From contig CAMLPA010000052.1 of NCBI GenBank assembly GCA_946481605.1, positions 1-12,399 of the forward strand: a DNA stretch of 12,399 nt. The letters run 5' to 3'. Shown in pieces: positions 1 to 6,570 of the stretch (within the stretch, counting starts at the first letter, position 1; each line of letters opens with the position of its first letter). Made by a program: the position numbers and the translations under genes. The notes below the pieces were generated by a model, which saw only the letters and a list, made by a program, of their open reading frames with translations, was not told where the DNA came from and did no database searches. The DNA comes from an uncultured Flavihumibacter sp. GTDB taxonomy: Bacteria; Bacteroidota; Bacteroidia; Chitinophagales; Chitinophagaceae.

Positions 1-714
1 GCAAAAGCGGTTCTTGCCGGCGCTTCTCCACAAATCAGGAACATGGCTTCCACCGGGGGAAACCTGTTACAGCGCACACGTTGTCCATATTTCTACGATA
101 CCACGTTGCCTTGTAATAAACGCAACCCGGGAAGTGGATGCGGCGCAAAGGACGGCGATAACAGAATGAGCGCCATCATTGGCTGGAGCGAAGATTGTGT
201 GGCCGTGCATCCTTCCGATCTTTGTGTGGCGCTTGCCGCCCTGGATGCGGTAGTATGGTACACAGGCCCGCAACAAAAAACAAAGTCCATTCCCTTCAAA
301 GATTTTCACCGCCTGCCCGATGATACGCCGCAGAAAGACAATCATCTTCCCGAAAACGCCCTCATTACCGAAATAGAAATCCCACAGAACAGGTTCAATA
401 AAAACTATGCGTACCTGAAAATCCGCGACCGGGATTCCTACGCGTTCGCACTCCTTTCGGTGGCCGCCGCGCTTCACCTGGAAGGGAAAACCATCAAGGC
501 TGCAAGACTCGCATCTGGCGGTGTGGCGCATAAACCCTGGCGCTGGTATGACGCTGAAAAGTTCCTCGAAGGCAAAGCCGCAACCGTGGACAATTTCCGC
601 AAGGCCGCTGCCATTGCAGCCGGAACGGTAAAGCCCTTGTCGCACAACGGGTTCAAAGTAGAAATGTTAAAAGGTGCCATAGAAACGGCGCTGCAAAATT
701 GTTTAAAAGCCTAA
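1..714 (+). CDS. Xanthine dehydrogenase-family FAD-binding subunit, PaoB/YagS-like (5' truncated by window edge)
   Basis: This is the FAD subunit of a three-subunit molybdenum hydroxylase; it passes electrons from the Mo/2Fe-2S side to FAD. The reading frame is open from base 1, so the first ATG at 43 is internal and the true start lies left of the window. The visible 237 residues begin in the FAD-binding domain (QIRNMASTGGNLLQRTRC, typical of the family) and continue through the CO dehydrogenase flavoprotein C-terminal domain (about residues 110-225 of the visible part). Cysteines at visible positions 28, 38, 47 and 66 (in RTRC, LPCNKR, GSGC and SEDC) match the arrangement known for PaoB-type subunits, which carry an extra [4Fe-4S] cluster absent from ordinary xanthine dehydrogenase. 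The Mo subunit gene starts 10 bases after the stop, so the two are co-transcribed. The substrate is probably an aldehyde or N-heterocycle; sequence alone does not decide it. Confidence 0.93.
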   Translation, partial: AKAVLAGASPQIRNMASTGGNLLQRTRCPYFYDTTLPCNKRNPGSGCGAKDGDNRMSAIIGWSEDCVAVHPSDLCVALAALDAVVWYTGPQQKTKSIPFKDFHRLPDDTPQKDNHLPENALITEIEIPQNRFNKNYAYLKIRDRDSYAFALLSVAAALHLEGKTIKAARLASGGVAHKPWRWYDAEKFLEGKAATVDNFRKAAAIAAGTVKPLSHNGFKVEMLKGAIETALQNCLKA

Positions 715-724
715 TCTTACCATC

Positions 725-2947
725 ATGGGATTCTTCGACAACATAAATACACCTGTAACGCCGCCGGATGGCAGGGTGGAAGGCGTGGCGAAAGTGACTG
801 GGAAAGGAAAATATGCCGCTGAATATACCGTTGAAAATGTGTGCTACGCGGTATTGGTAGGCAGTACCGTTCCGGCCGGAACCATTAAGAGCATTGATGT
901 AACGAACGCGAAGCAGGTACAGGGCGTGCTGGACATCATCACACACCAGCATAAACCCCTGGTACCGGGACTTTCAGACGAGAACAAAATCAGGGAAGCC
1001 CGTTTCGGACTACCGGTTTTCCATACCGATAAAATTTATTTCAAGGGCCAACCGGTTGCCATGGTGATCGCTGAAACACTGGAAGAGGCCACTTATGCGG
1101 CTTCGCTGGTTTCCGCGCAATACGAAACCGCCGCTTTTAATGTTGATTTCGATACAACACATCCCAAAGTGCCCCTCGCTCCTGCCGGAAAGGATCGCGG
1201 TAATATAGATGCCTTGAAAGACGCGCCATTCACCGTGGAAGCGATGTATAACATAGCCCATGAAGTGCACAACCCCATGGAGATGCACGCTACTATTGCC
1301 CATTGGGTTTCCGATAACAAATTGAAACTGTACGATAAAAACCAGGGGGTGAACAATGTGCAACGCACCTTCTCCAGGTTATGGAATATTCCTTCGGAGA
1401 ACATCGAGGTGTTCAGTGAATTTGTGGGTGGGGGCTTTGGCTCCGGCTTACGGGTATGGCCACACGCACTGGCCGCCATCATGGCCGCTAAACAAGTGAA
1501 CCGTCCGGTGAAGTTGATGCTCACCAGGCCGCAGATGTTCATGGCCGTGGGCTACAGACCCGCCTCGTGGCAGTGGATAAAAATCGGCGCTGCTGCTGAC
1601 GGAACATTTACAGGCGTGCACCACCAGGCCAAACACAGTACTTCCGTGTATGAAAATTTTGGCGACGGTATCACTCGTGTTACCCGGTTGATTTACAAAT
1701 TCCCCAACCTCAAAACGGAAGCGTCCATTGTGCCGCTGAACATGGGTACACCCACCTGGATGCGTGGTCCCGGAGATTGTACTGGCGATTTCGCGGTGGA
1801 AAGCGCCATCGATGAACTGAGTTACAAATTGAAAATGGATCCGGTGGCGCTGCGGTTAAAGAACCTGGCCATCGAAAAAGATCCTGAAAGCGGTAAGCCC
1901 TGGTCCACTAATTTCCTCAACGAATGTGTGGAAAGAGGGGCCGCGAAAATTCAGTGGAAAAACCGGAAACCTGTTCCCGGTCAGCAATCTGAAGGAGATT
2001 GGAAGATTGGTTATGGTATGGCGGTGGGCATGTGGAATGCGGGTCGTGGGAATGCAGGCGCAGGCATTGTGATAGAAAAGAATGGCACCATTACCGTGCA
2101 AACAGCCATGACTGATATTGGTACGGGTACCGGTACCGCCATGCAGAACATCGCGCATGAAAGCACCGGCATCTCTAAAAACAAGATCAAAATAGAACTG
2201 GGAAGTTCCAACTTACCCGCAGCGCCCAGTCAGGGCGGGAGTACCGGACTGTCTTCCATTAGTGGCGCGGTGGTGGCTACCTGCAACGCACTCAAAAGCA
2301 AATTGGCTTCCTATGCGGCTTTGCAGAACGATGCCTATAAAGATGTAAAGCCTGAAGATGTGTTGCTTTCGGATACCGGTATTTCTTTAAAAACGCCAGG
2401 CAACCAGGCGGTTTCTTACGCGGATTTATGGGAAAAGAACAATCTCTCGGTAATTGAAGTGGAAGCGAGTTCCGGCCCTGGCGCGGAGCGGCAGCAGTAT
2501 GCTTTTTGTTCTTCCGCAGCACATTTCTGCAAAGTGCGTGTACATACGAAAACCGGGAAAGTAAAAATAGAAAGAATGGTCTGCGTGGCCGATGGTGGCA
2601 AGATTGTGAGTGAAAAGGCGGCTGCCAACCAAATGTCGGGCGCCGCCGTAGGCGGTATTGGTATGGCACTGATGGAAGAACAGGCCATTGATATAAAAAC
2701 CGGTAGTTTGGTGGGCAACGATCTTGCGGGGTACCATTTTGCGGTAAACGCCGATGCGCCCGTTATTGAAGTGGAATTTATTGGGAAGCCCGATCCGAAC
2801 ATCAATCCTTCCGGTTCAAAGGGGCTTGGTGAGGTGGGAATTATCGGGTGTGCGGCAGCGATAGCCAATGCTATTTACAATGCTACGGGGATAAGGCTGC
2901 GGGATTTGCCGATGACGCCGGATAAGGTGTTGCTTGCAAAGGGTTAG
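725..2947 (+). CDS. Xanthine dehydrogenase-family molybdopterin-binding catalytic subunit, PaoC/YagR-like
   Basis: This is the large catalytic subunit (740 residues, normal for the PaoC/YagR branch), which binds the molybdenum cofactor and hydroxylates the substrate. The N-terminal third is the aldehyde oxidase/xanthine dehydrogenase a/b hammerhead domain (VEGVAKVTGKGKYAAEYT near residues 18-35). The remainder is the molybdopterin-binding domain. Glycine-rich cofactor loops are visible: GGGFGSG at about residues 235-241, WMRGPG in the middle, and GGSTGLSS further on. The C-terminal GLGEVG places the expected catalytic glutamate at residue 703. No signal peptide is visible; in E. coli PaoABC the export signal is on the small subunit, which is not in this window. 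The ATG at 725 is preceded by a purine-poor leader without a clear Shine-Dalgarno, common in Bacteroidota. The gene follows the FAD subunit by 10 bases and is the last of its operon. Confidence 0.95.
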   Translation: MGFFDNINTPVTPPDGRVEGVAKVTGKGKYAAEYTVENVCYAVLVGSTVPAGTIKSIDVTNAKQVQGVLDIITHQHKPLVPGLSDENKIREARFGLPVFHTDKIYFKGQPVAMVIAETLEEATYAASLVSAQYETAAFNVDFDTTHPKVPLAPAGKDRGNIDALKDAPFTVEAMYNIAHEVHNPMEMHATIAHWVSDNKLKLYDKNQGVNNVQRTFSRLWNIPSENIEVFSEFVGGGFGSGLRVWPHALAAIMAAKQVNRPVKLMLTRPQMFMAVGYRPASWQWIKIGAAADGTFTGVHHQAKHSTSVYENFGDGITRVTRLIYKFPNLKTEASIVPLNMGTPTWMRGPGDCTGDFAVESAIDELSYKLKMDPVALRLKNLAIEKDPESGKPWSTNFLNECVERGAAKIQWKNRKPVPGQQSEGDWKIGYGMAVGMWNAGRGNAGAGIVIEKNGTITVQTAMTDIGTGTGTAMQNIAHESTGISKNKIKIELGSSNLPAAPSQGGSTGLSSISGAVVATCNALKSKLASYAALQNDAYKDVKPEDVLLSDTGISLKTPGNQAVSYADLWEKNNLSVIEVEASSGPGAERQQYAFCSSAAHFCKVRVHTKTGKVKIERMVCVADGGKIVSEKAAANQMSGAAVGGIGMALMEEQAIDIKTGSLVGNDLAGYHFAVNADAPVIEVEFIGKPDPNINPSGSKGLGEVGIIGCAAAIANAIYNATGIRLRDLPMTPDKVLLAKG

Positions 2948-2956
2948 GGGGTGATT

Positions 2957-2983
2957 TTTTCTCGCAAAGTCGCAGAGGCGCAA
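2957..2983 (+). repeat. Left arm of a 27-bp perfect inverted repeat (dispersed GCAAAG...GCAGAGGCG type)
   Basis: Bases 2957-2983 are the exact reverse complement of 3200-3226. The core reads CGCAAAGTCGCAGAGGCG on this strand. It starts 9 bases after the stop codon of the molybdopterin subunit gene. Sequences of this style (CGCAAAGNCGCANAGGCGCAA) recur in intergenic DNA of many Bacteroidota genomes, as I recall them; the copy number in this genome cannot be seen here. Confidence 0.85.
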
Positions 2984-3105
2984 GGAAAAATCTTTTAATA
3001 TGGGTTTTTCTTTTATGCAACGATGCGCGGTTTCCTGCTTCTTTTCTCATAGTCTGGCGGGGCATAACGTTAAGTACCTGAATGAATATTTTCCTAATAA
3101 CATAT

Positions 3106-3140
3106 AATAAGGGTGTGCCTTTGGAGGGCGCACCCTTATT
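3106..3140 (+). terminator. Strong hairpin, probable intrinsic terminator between convergent genes
   Basis: Bases 3106-3119 pair with 3127-3140 over 14 positions (AATAAGGGTGTGCC against GGCGCACCCTTATT, with one T-G wobble) around a 7-base loop. On the plus strand a moderately T-rich tail (GTTCGTTTTG) follows, which suits a terminator for the molybdoenzyme operon that ends 158 bases upstream. On the minus strand the sequence after the stem has no T run, so termination of the DUF1579 transcript here is less certain, although the stem itself could act from both sides. Confidence 0.7.
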
Positions 3141-3199
3141 GTTCGTTTTGCATTTAAAAATGTAAATCCCCAAAAGCAAGTCAGCCATCAATCAAGGCT

Positions 3200-3226
3200 T
3201 TGCGCCTCTGCGACTTTGCGAGAAAA
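3200..3226 (-). repeat. Right arm of the 27-bp perfect inverted repeat
   Basis: This is the exact reverse complement of 2957-2983. Read on the minus strand it lies 14 bases after the stop codon of the DUF1579 gene, so both convergent genes carry the same sequence in the same orientation just after their stops. Immediately inside the arms (2984 against 3199) the match ends. Confidence 0.85.
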
Positions 3227-3240
3227 TATTTTCTTCAACC

Positions 3241-3897
3241 CTATTTCTTATTCTTCCGCGTCAGCAAAATTTCCATCGTTTTATACTGCTCTCCCGTTTT
3301 GGAATCCGGCCCGAACATCTCCATTTTAGCCGTATTGGCATCCACGAAAGTGAAAATCTCCTTCATCTCGCATTCCATTCCGTTGGAAGGACTCACCATT
3401 GTACCATAATATGTGATGGCTTTGGTGGTAGAATCCCAGGTGCCTTCCATTTTCATCATGCCGGTGCCCATATTGTCGAACCAGGTACTGAAGAATTTTT
3501 TGAGGTGGTTGTCGTAGCCGCCGATGGACATGCCTTCAAACGGCATCCCCATGAAATCTCCTTTGTAAGTACCCATCTGGTAGCGTCCGCCGAGGATCAT
3601 TTTGTTGGTCATGGTGGAGGTGCTGGTGGCGGGAGGCGCGTCTTTGCTCATCCACATGGTGTTCTGGCCAATCCATTCGCCATCGTCTTTGGCGAGCATG
3701 GCGTGTGCGGAACCGGGCGTGGAGTATTCCATCCAGGCTTTCATTTCTGTAGCGGAGTCAACGGCTACCCAGGCTTTTTTTTCTGTGGAAGCAGTGGTAG
3801 AATCCGAAGTGGTGGTCTCTTTAGGTGTGTTTTCGGTGTTGTTACAGGATGCCAGCAATACTGCGGCGGAACAAATGTAGAAACTGATCTTTTTCAT
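3241..3897 (-). CDS. DUF1579 family lipoprotein
   Basis: This is a 218-residue exported lipoprotein of unknown function. The N-terminus MKKISFYICSAAVLLASC is a lipoprotein signal peptide with lipobox LASC, giving lipidated Cys18. A low-complexity Thr/Ser/Glu/Lys linker (about residues 19-42) follows, as in many Bacteroidota lipoproteins. The globular part (about 47-215) has DUF1579 hallmarks: a short segment with GEW, then GGRYQMGTYKG, the segment MGMPFEGMSIGGYDN (residues about 117-131), and a closing beta-rich region. DUF1579 proteins look like lipocalin-sized beta barrels, and no reaction is established for them. The sequence is notably Met-rich between residues 105 and 150. The gene lies 89 bases downstream of the DUF1801 gene on the same strand, which is wide enough for its own promoter. 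Confidence 0.88.
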   Translation of the reverse strand: MKKISFYICSAAVLLASCNNTENTPKETTTSDSTTASTEKKAWVAVDSATEMKAWMEYSTPGSAHAMLAKDDGEWIGQNTMWMSKDAPPATSTSTMTNKMILGGRYQMGTYKGDFMGMPFEGMSIGGYDNHLKKFFSTWFDNMGTGMMKMEGTWDSTTKAITYYGTMVSPSNGMECEMKEIFTFVDANTAKMEMFGPDSKTGEQYKTMEILLTRKNKK

Positions 3898-3944
3898 GTT
3901 GGAGCATTTTGTATAAAAATAAATAAAAACGAATGCCCTGTGGA

Positions 3945-3960
3945 TACCACGTTTGTGGTA
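3945..3960 (-). other. Small perfect hairpin between DUF1801 and DUF1579 genes
   Basis: TACCAC (3945-3950) and GTGGTA (3955-3960) are separated by four bases. On the minus strand it lies 26 bases after the DUF1801 stop and is followed only after about 14 bases by a T-rich stretch. It could be a weak terminator or an operator for the DUF1579 gene; six base pairs is close to chance level. Confidence 0.25.
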
Positions 3961-3986
3961 GGCGGAAGGCCGAAGCTGTTCCTGTT

Positions 3987-4376
3987 TCAGACCAATCTTT
4001 CCAATACGCCCTTTCTTTTCACGATGTTTTTATAATCCCACTGGATGGTCCTCGCTTTTCCGAGCCAGCGTTTCAGCGACTTCTTATCTATCTGTGTTAC
4101 ATCAGTATAACGCGCCTCGGCGGCTTTAAAACTACCTTCCGGCAGCAAACCGGGTTCTTCAAAGGATTGTCCGCTCCAGAACAGGAGCCGGATGTCGTTT
4201 TTAAGTTTGCTGTAACCCACCACGGGATTGCCGTTCAGGAACCAGACCGGGTGACGGTGCCATATTTTACTTTCCGCTTCCGGGAGCTCCTGGTCTATTG
4301 CCGTTGCCAGGGCTGTACAAATCTGTTCATCTTCCGGAAGCTGGGCGGCGTTATAAGTGGTGATATCCTGGTGCAT
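3987..4376 (-). CDS. DUF1801 (YdhG-like) domain protein
   Basis: This is a 129-residue cytoplasmic protein with no signal peptide or membrane segment. It fits the DUF1801/YdhG family: an N-terminal helix, then LPEAESKIWHRHPVWFLNG (residues 31-49), where family members have a conserved acidic-Pro and aromatic pattern. A strand segment (VVGYSKLKNDIRLLFWSG, 52-69) comes next, and then a basic C-terminal helix (IDKKSLKRWLGKARTIQWDY). The family adopts a compact alpha/beta fold; its biochemical role is not known. The start ATG at 4374-4376 begins the conserved part with a normal-length N-terminus. It is divergent from the ankyrin operon and shares a 214-base intergenic region with it. Confidence 0.8.
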   Translation of the reverse strand: MHQDITTYNAAQLPEDEQICTALATAIDQELPEAESKIWHRHPVWFLNGNPVVGYSKLKNDIRLLFWSGQSFEEPGLLPEGSFKAAEARYTDVTQIDKKSLKRWLGKARTIQWDYKNIVKRKGVLERLV

Positions 4377-4434
4377 CGGGGAAATATTGTGCTTTAAAGT
4401 TAGGGTTTATTTCAGGCTGAAAACAGCATACGTG

Positions 4435-4471
4435 AAGCGGAATTTCAGTCTTCGATCGGGAAATTCCGCTT
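4435..4471. promoter_or_regulatory. Perfect 12-bp palindrome in the divergent DUF1801/ankyrin intergenic region
   Basis: AAGCGGAATTTC (4435-4446) and GAAATTCCGCTT (4460-4471) are exact reverse complements, separated by 13 bases. Because the flanking genes diverge, a terminator is not expected here. The centre lies about 50 bases upstream of the -7 like element at 4501, a plausible position for an operator. A hairpin in the leader of an upstream-starting transcript is the alternative. Confidence 0.6.
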
Positions 4472-4500
4472 TTCGTAACCATTCTACCCGATTATCAGGC

Positions 4501-4508
4501 TAATTTTG
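4501..4508 (+). promoter_or_regulatory. Candidate Bacteroidota -7 promoter element for the ankyrin/DUF2271/PepSY operon
   Basis: TAATTTTG matches the Bacteroidota sigma-ABfr -7 consensus TAnnTTTG exactly and lies 82 bases before the ATG at 4591. I find no good TTG -33 element at the expected distance, so the call rests on the -7 match alone. Confidence 0.35.
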
Positions 4509-4590
4509 CGGCTCATTCTATAACAAATTAACAAACTGCCTTGCGAAAGATTTTCAACCAATCGTCGTCTGGTAGTACAATCAGCATAAA

Positions 4591-6063
4591 ATGAAATACG
4601 CGATCCTGGGATTGATGCTCGCTGTAAGCGGCGGCATCAGGGCACAACAGAATGTTTTTCTGGACCAGTCTTACTGGCAATCAGCGCCTACTATCGAAAA
4701 AATTAAGGCCGATATCGGAAAAGGGAACAGCCCTTCGGCGTACAATGCGGGTAATTTTGATCCCGTGGTGATGGCGATTAACGGCGGGGCTTCGAACGAA
4801 ACTGTGAAGTTCCTCCTCTCCCAGGAAGGAAATGATGTGAACAAGCTCACGCACGATGGACGTACCTATATTTTCTGGGCCGCTTCCAAAGGAAACACCG
4901 AACTGATGGAATACCTGGTGTCTAAAGGGGCGAAACTGAAAATGGAAGACAACCACGGGTTCACGCCGCTTAATTTCGCCGCGAATGGCGGACAGAAGAA
5001 TACGCAAGTGTATGATATCTGCCTGAAAGCCGGTGCCGATCTGCAAAGGGACCTTACGCACGACGGAGCCAATGCGCTCCTGCTGGCCATCCCCGCCGAT
5101 GCGGATGGTAAACTCACCGAATACTTCGTTTCCAAAGGACTCAGTCTGAAAAGTACCGATGCCAATGGCAGTACCGCCTTCGATTATACGGCGCGTACCG
5201 GAAACATCGAAGGGATGAAAGCGCTTCGCGCGAAAGGCGTGCCCTTCACCAACAACGCCATGTTGCTGGCCGCGCAGGGTGGCCGCCGTGGTGGAAACAA
5301 ACTTGAAGTGTTTCAGTACCTCGAATCGATTGGTATTCCCGCAACAGTAGTGGGGAAGAATGGAGACAATGTGCTGCATTCCCTCGTGCGTCGCCCCGGG
5401 CAGGAAGAAACGATAAAATATTTCCTTTCCAAAGGTGTGAAAGTGGACCAGGCCAATAAAGAAGGCAATACAGTTTTTATGAATGCCGCTGCCTCCAACC
5501 GTGACCTCGCCACATTGGAGTTGCTCCGTGCGCAGGTAAAGGACATCAATAAAGCCAATGCCGAAGGCGCCACTGCGCTTACCATGGCGGTACGCGGTAA
5601 TTCGCCCGAAGTGGTACAGTACCTTATTGAAAAAGGCGCCAATGTAAATGTGGTGAACAAAAAAGGCGAAAACCTTACCGCGTTTCTCTTCGATGCATAC
5701 AATCCCCGTAACGCGAAAGATTTTGAAGGAAAGCTGGAAGTGTTGAAAAAGGCCGGACTCAACATTGCCAAACCGCTCGAAAACGGCAACACGCTTTACC
5801 ACCTGGCCACGGCAAAAAACGATGTGGCGCTGCTGAAAATGGTAGCCGCTTATAACGTGGATGTAAATGCGAAGAACAAAGAAGGCTATACTGCTTTGCA
5901 TAAAGCGGCCATGATTGCTAAAGATGACGCCGTACTGAAATACCTGCTTTCCATCGGCGCTAAAAAAGAAGTGAAAACAGGTTTCGATGAAACCGCGTTT
6001 GATCTTGCCGGAGAAAACGAGAACTTTGCACGTCAGAACGTATCTATTGATTTTCTAAAATAA
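4591..6063 (+). CDS. Exported ankyrin-repeat protein
   Basis: The 490-residue protein starts with a signal peptide (MKYAILGLMLAVSGGIRA, likely cleaved before Gln19), so it should act in the periplasm. From about residue 55 to 485 it consists almost entirely of ankyrin repeats, roughly 10-12 of them. Recognisable units are GRTYIFWAASKGNTELMEYL (about 90-109), HGFTPLNFAANGG, EGATALTMAVRGNSPEVVQY, and near the C-terminus EGYTALHKAA. Some repeats are degenerate or carry insertions, for example the RRGGNK segment near 230 and the NPRNAKDF insert near 375. Ankyrin repeats bind proteins; no catalytic motif is visible. It is the first gene of an operon: the DUF2271 start follows its stop by 4 bases, implying translational coupling. 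A scaffold or assembly role for the redox proteins encoded next is inference. Exported ankyrin proteins next to heme or redox enzymes are known, such as AnkB beside the catalase gene katB in Pseudomonas. Confidence 0.92.
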   Translation: MKYAILGLMLAVSGGIRAQQNVFLDQSYWQSAPTIEKIKADIGKGNSPSAYNAGNFDPVVMAINGGASNETVKFLLSQEGNDVNKLTHDGRTYIFWAASKGNTELMEYLVSKGAKLKMEDNHGFTPLNFAANGGQKNTQVYDICLKAGADLQRDLTHDGANALLLAIPADADGKLTEYFVSKGLSLKSTDANGSTAFDYTARTGNIEGMKALRAKGVPFTNNAMLLAAQGGRRGGNKLEVFQYLESIGIPATVVGKNGDNVLHSLVRRPGQEETIKYFLSKGVKVDQANKEGNTVFMNAAASNRDLATLELLRAQVKDINKANAEGATALTMAVRGNSPEVVQYLIEKGANVNVVNKKGENLTAFLFDAYNPRNAKDFEGKLEVLKKAGLNIAKPLENGNTLYHLATAKNDVALLKMVAAYNVDVNAKNKEGYTALHKAAMIAKDDAVLKYLLSIGAKKEVKTGFDETAFDLAGENENFARQNVSIDFLK

Positions 6064-6067
6064 CAAT

Positions 6068-6553
6068 ATGGCTCAGTTGAAAAAGGCGCTGATAGCGGCA
6101 TTGGTAATTTGTATCCTTAGTCCGGCAATATCTTTTGGTCAGAACCTGAAGTACAAGTGCATGGTGCAGATGACGAATTATATGGGTGAAGGCGCCTATA
6201 TCGTGGTATCGCTCATCAATCCAAAAGGAGGGTACGAAAAAACATTATATGTGATGGGGTCTGATAAGAAATGGTACCCGGATATCAAAGAATGGCACAA
6301 GGCGATGGGCAAGAAACCCGAAAACCTGAGTGCTGTTACAGGCGCTTCCGTTGCGGGTGGTGATAGAAGTGTGGTGAACCTTGAACTGGAGAAAAGCAAA
6401 CTTAATACGGGGTATAAACTCCGTTTTGAAACTTCAGTAGAAGATAAACAATACCACCTGAAAGACGTAGAGATTCCCCTTACTACCGAAGGGCTGGCCG
6501 CTAAAACAGAAGGTACGGGCTATATCCGGTACGTTCGTTTCAGCGCACTTTAA
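6068..6553 (+). CDS. DUF2271 family exported protein with a flavinylation-like TGAS motif
   Basis: This 161-residue protein has a signal peptide (residues 1-24, cleaved near SFG-QN), so it is periplasmic or surface-facing. The mature part matches the DUF2271 pattern: beta-strands with GAYIVVSLINPKGGYEKTLYV (42-62), then SDKKWYPDIKEWHK (65-78), then SAVTGASVAGG (88-98), and a closing beta-rich section. T91-G92-A93-S94 resembles the (S/T)GA(S/T) core to which ApbE attaches FMN in FMN_bind-type proteins, which would make Ser94 the acceptor. The aspartate usual six residues before the acceptor is Ser88 here. The gene sits between the ankyrin gene (4-base gap) and the PepSY flavoprotein gene (17-base gap), with apbE just beyond. 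The most economical reading is a small flavinylated electron carrier serving the flavoprotein; that is inference, since the DUF2271 function is not established from this sequence. Confidence 0.85.
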   Translation: MAQLKKALIAALVICILSPAISFGQNLKYKCMVQMTNYMGEGAYIVVSLINPKGGYEKTLYVMGSDKKWYPDIKEWHKAMGKKPENLSAVTGASVAGGDRSVVNLELEKSKLNTGYKLRFETSVEDKQYHLKDVEIPLTTEGLAAKTEGTGYIRYVRFSAL

Positions 6554-6570
6554 CCGAACGATCTTTTATA

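Noticed and set aside
43..714. A start codon at 43 for the FAD subunit
   Set aside because: The frame is open to the left edge and residues encoded by bases 1-42 match the conserved FAD-domain sequence, so the gene begins before the window.
2883..3191. A minus-strand frame crossing the intergenic repeat and terminator
   Set aside because: Its protein includes a translation of the repeat (APLRLCEKK-like), a common artefact where this repeat is read as coding.
2984..3199. A small non-coding RNA gene in the convergent intergenic region
   Set aside because: Only one hairpin stands out and it is best explained as a terminator; there is no promoter match or known RNA family signature.
2957..3226. 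The inverted repeats as ends of an insertion sequence or MITE with a transposase
   Set aside because: The roughly 215 bases between the arms hold no transposase frame, and no target-site duplication is evident outside the arms. A non-coding element remains possible, so only the repeat is annotated.
3200..3409. A 69-codon plus-strand frame beginning in the right repeat arm
   Set aside because: Its start lies in the dispersed repeat and the rest is antisense to the DUF1579 gene, so it is unlikely to be translated.
3505..4035. Plus-strand frames of 176 and 92 codons over the DUF1579 gene
   Set aside because: They overlap a lipoprotein gene with clear lipobox and DUF1579 motifs, and their own sequences are low complexity and unrecognisable.
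4435..4471. The palindrome as an intrinsic terminator
   Set aside because: The flanking genes are divergent, so no transcript is expected to end here, and the T run after the stem is only two to three bases beyond the paired arm.
4681..5901. A 406-codon open frame on the minus strand, antisense to the ankyrin gene
   Set aside because: The translation has no recognisable domain, no signal and biased composition. It is explained by codon usage of the plus-strand ankyrin gene, which has clear repeats and a signal peptide.
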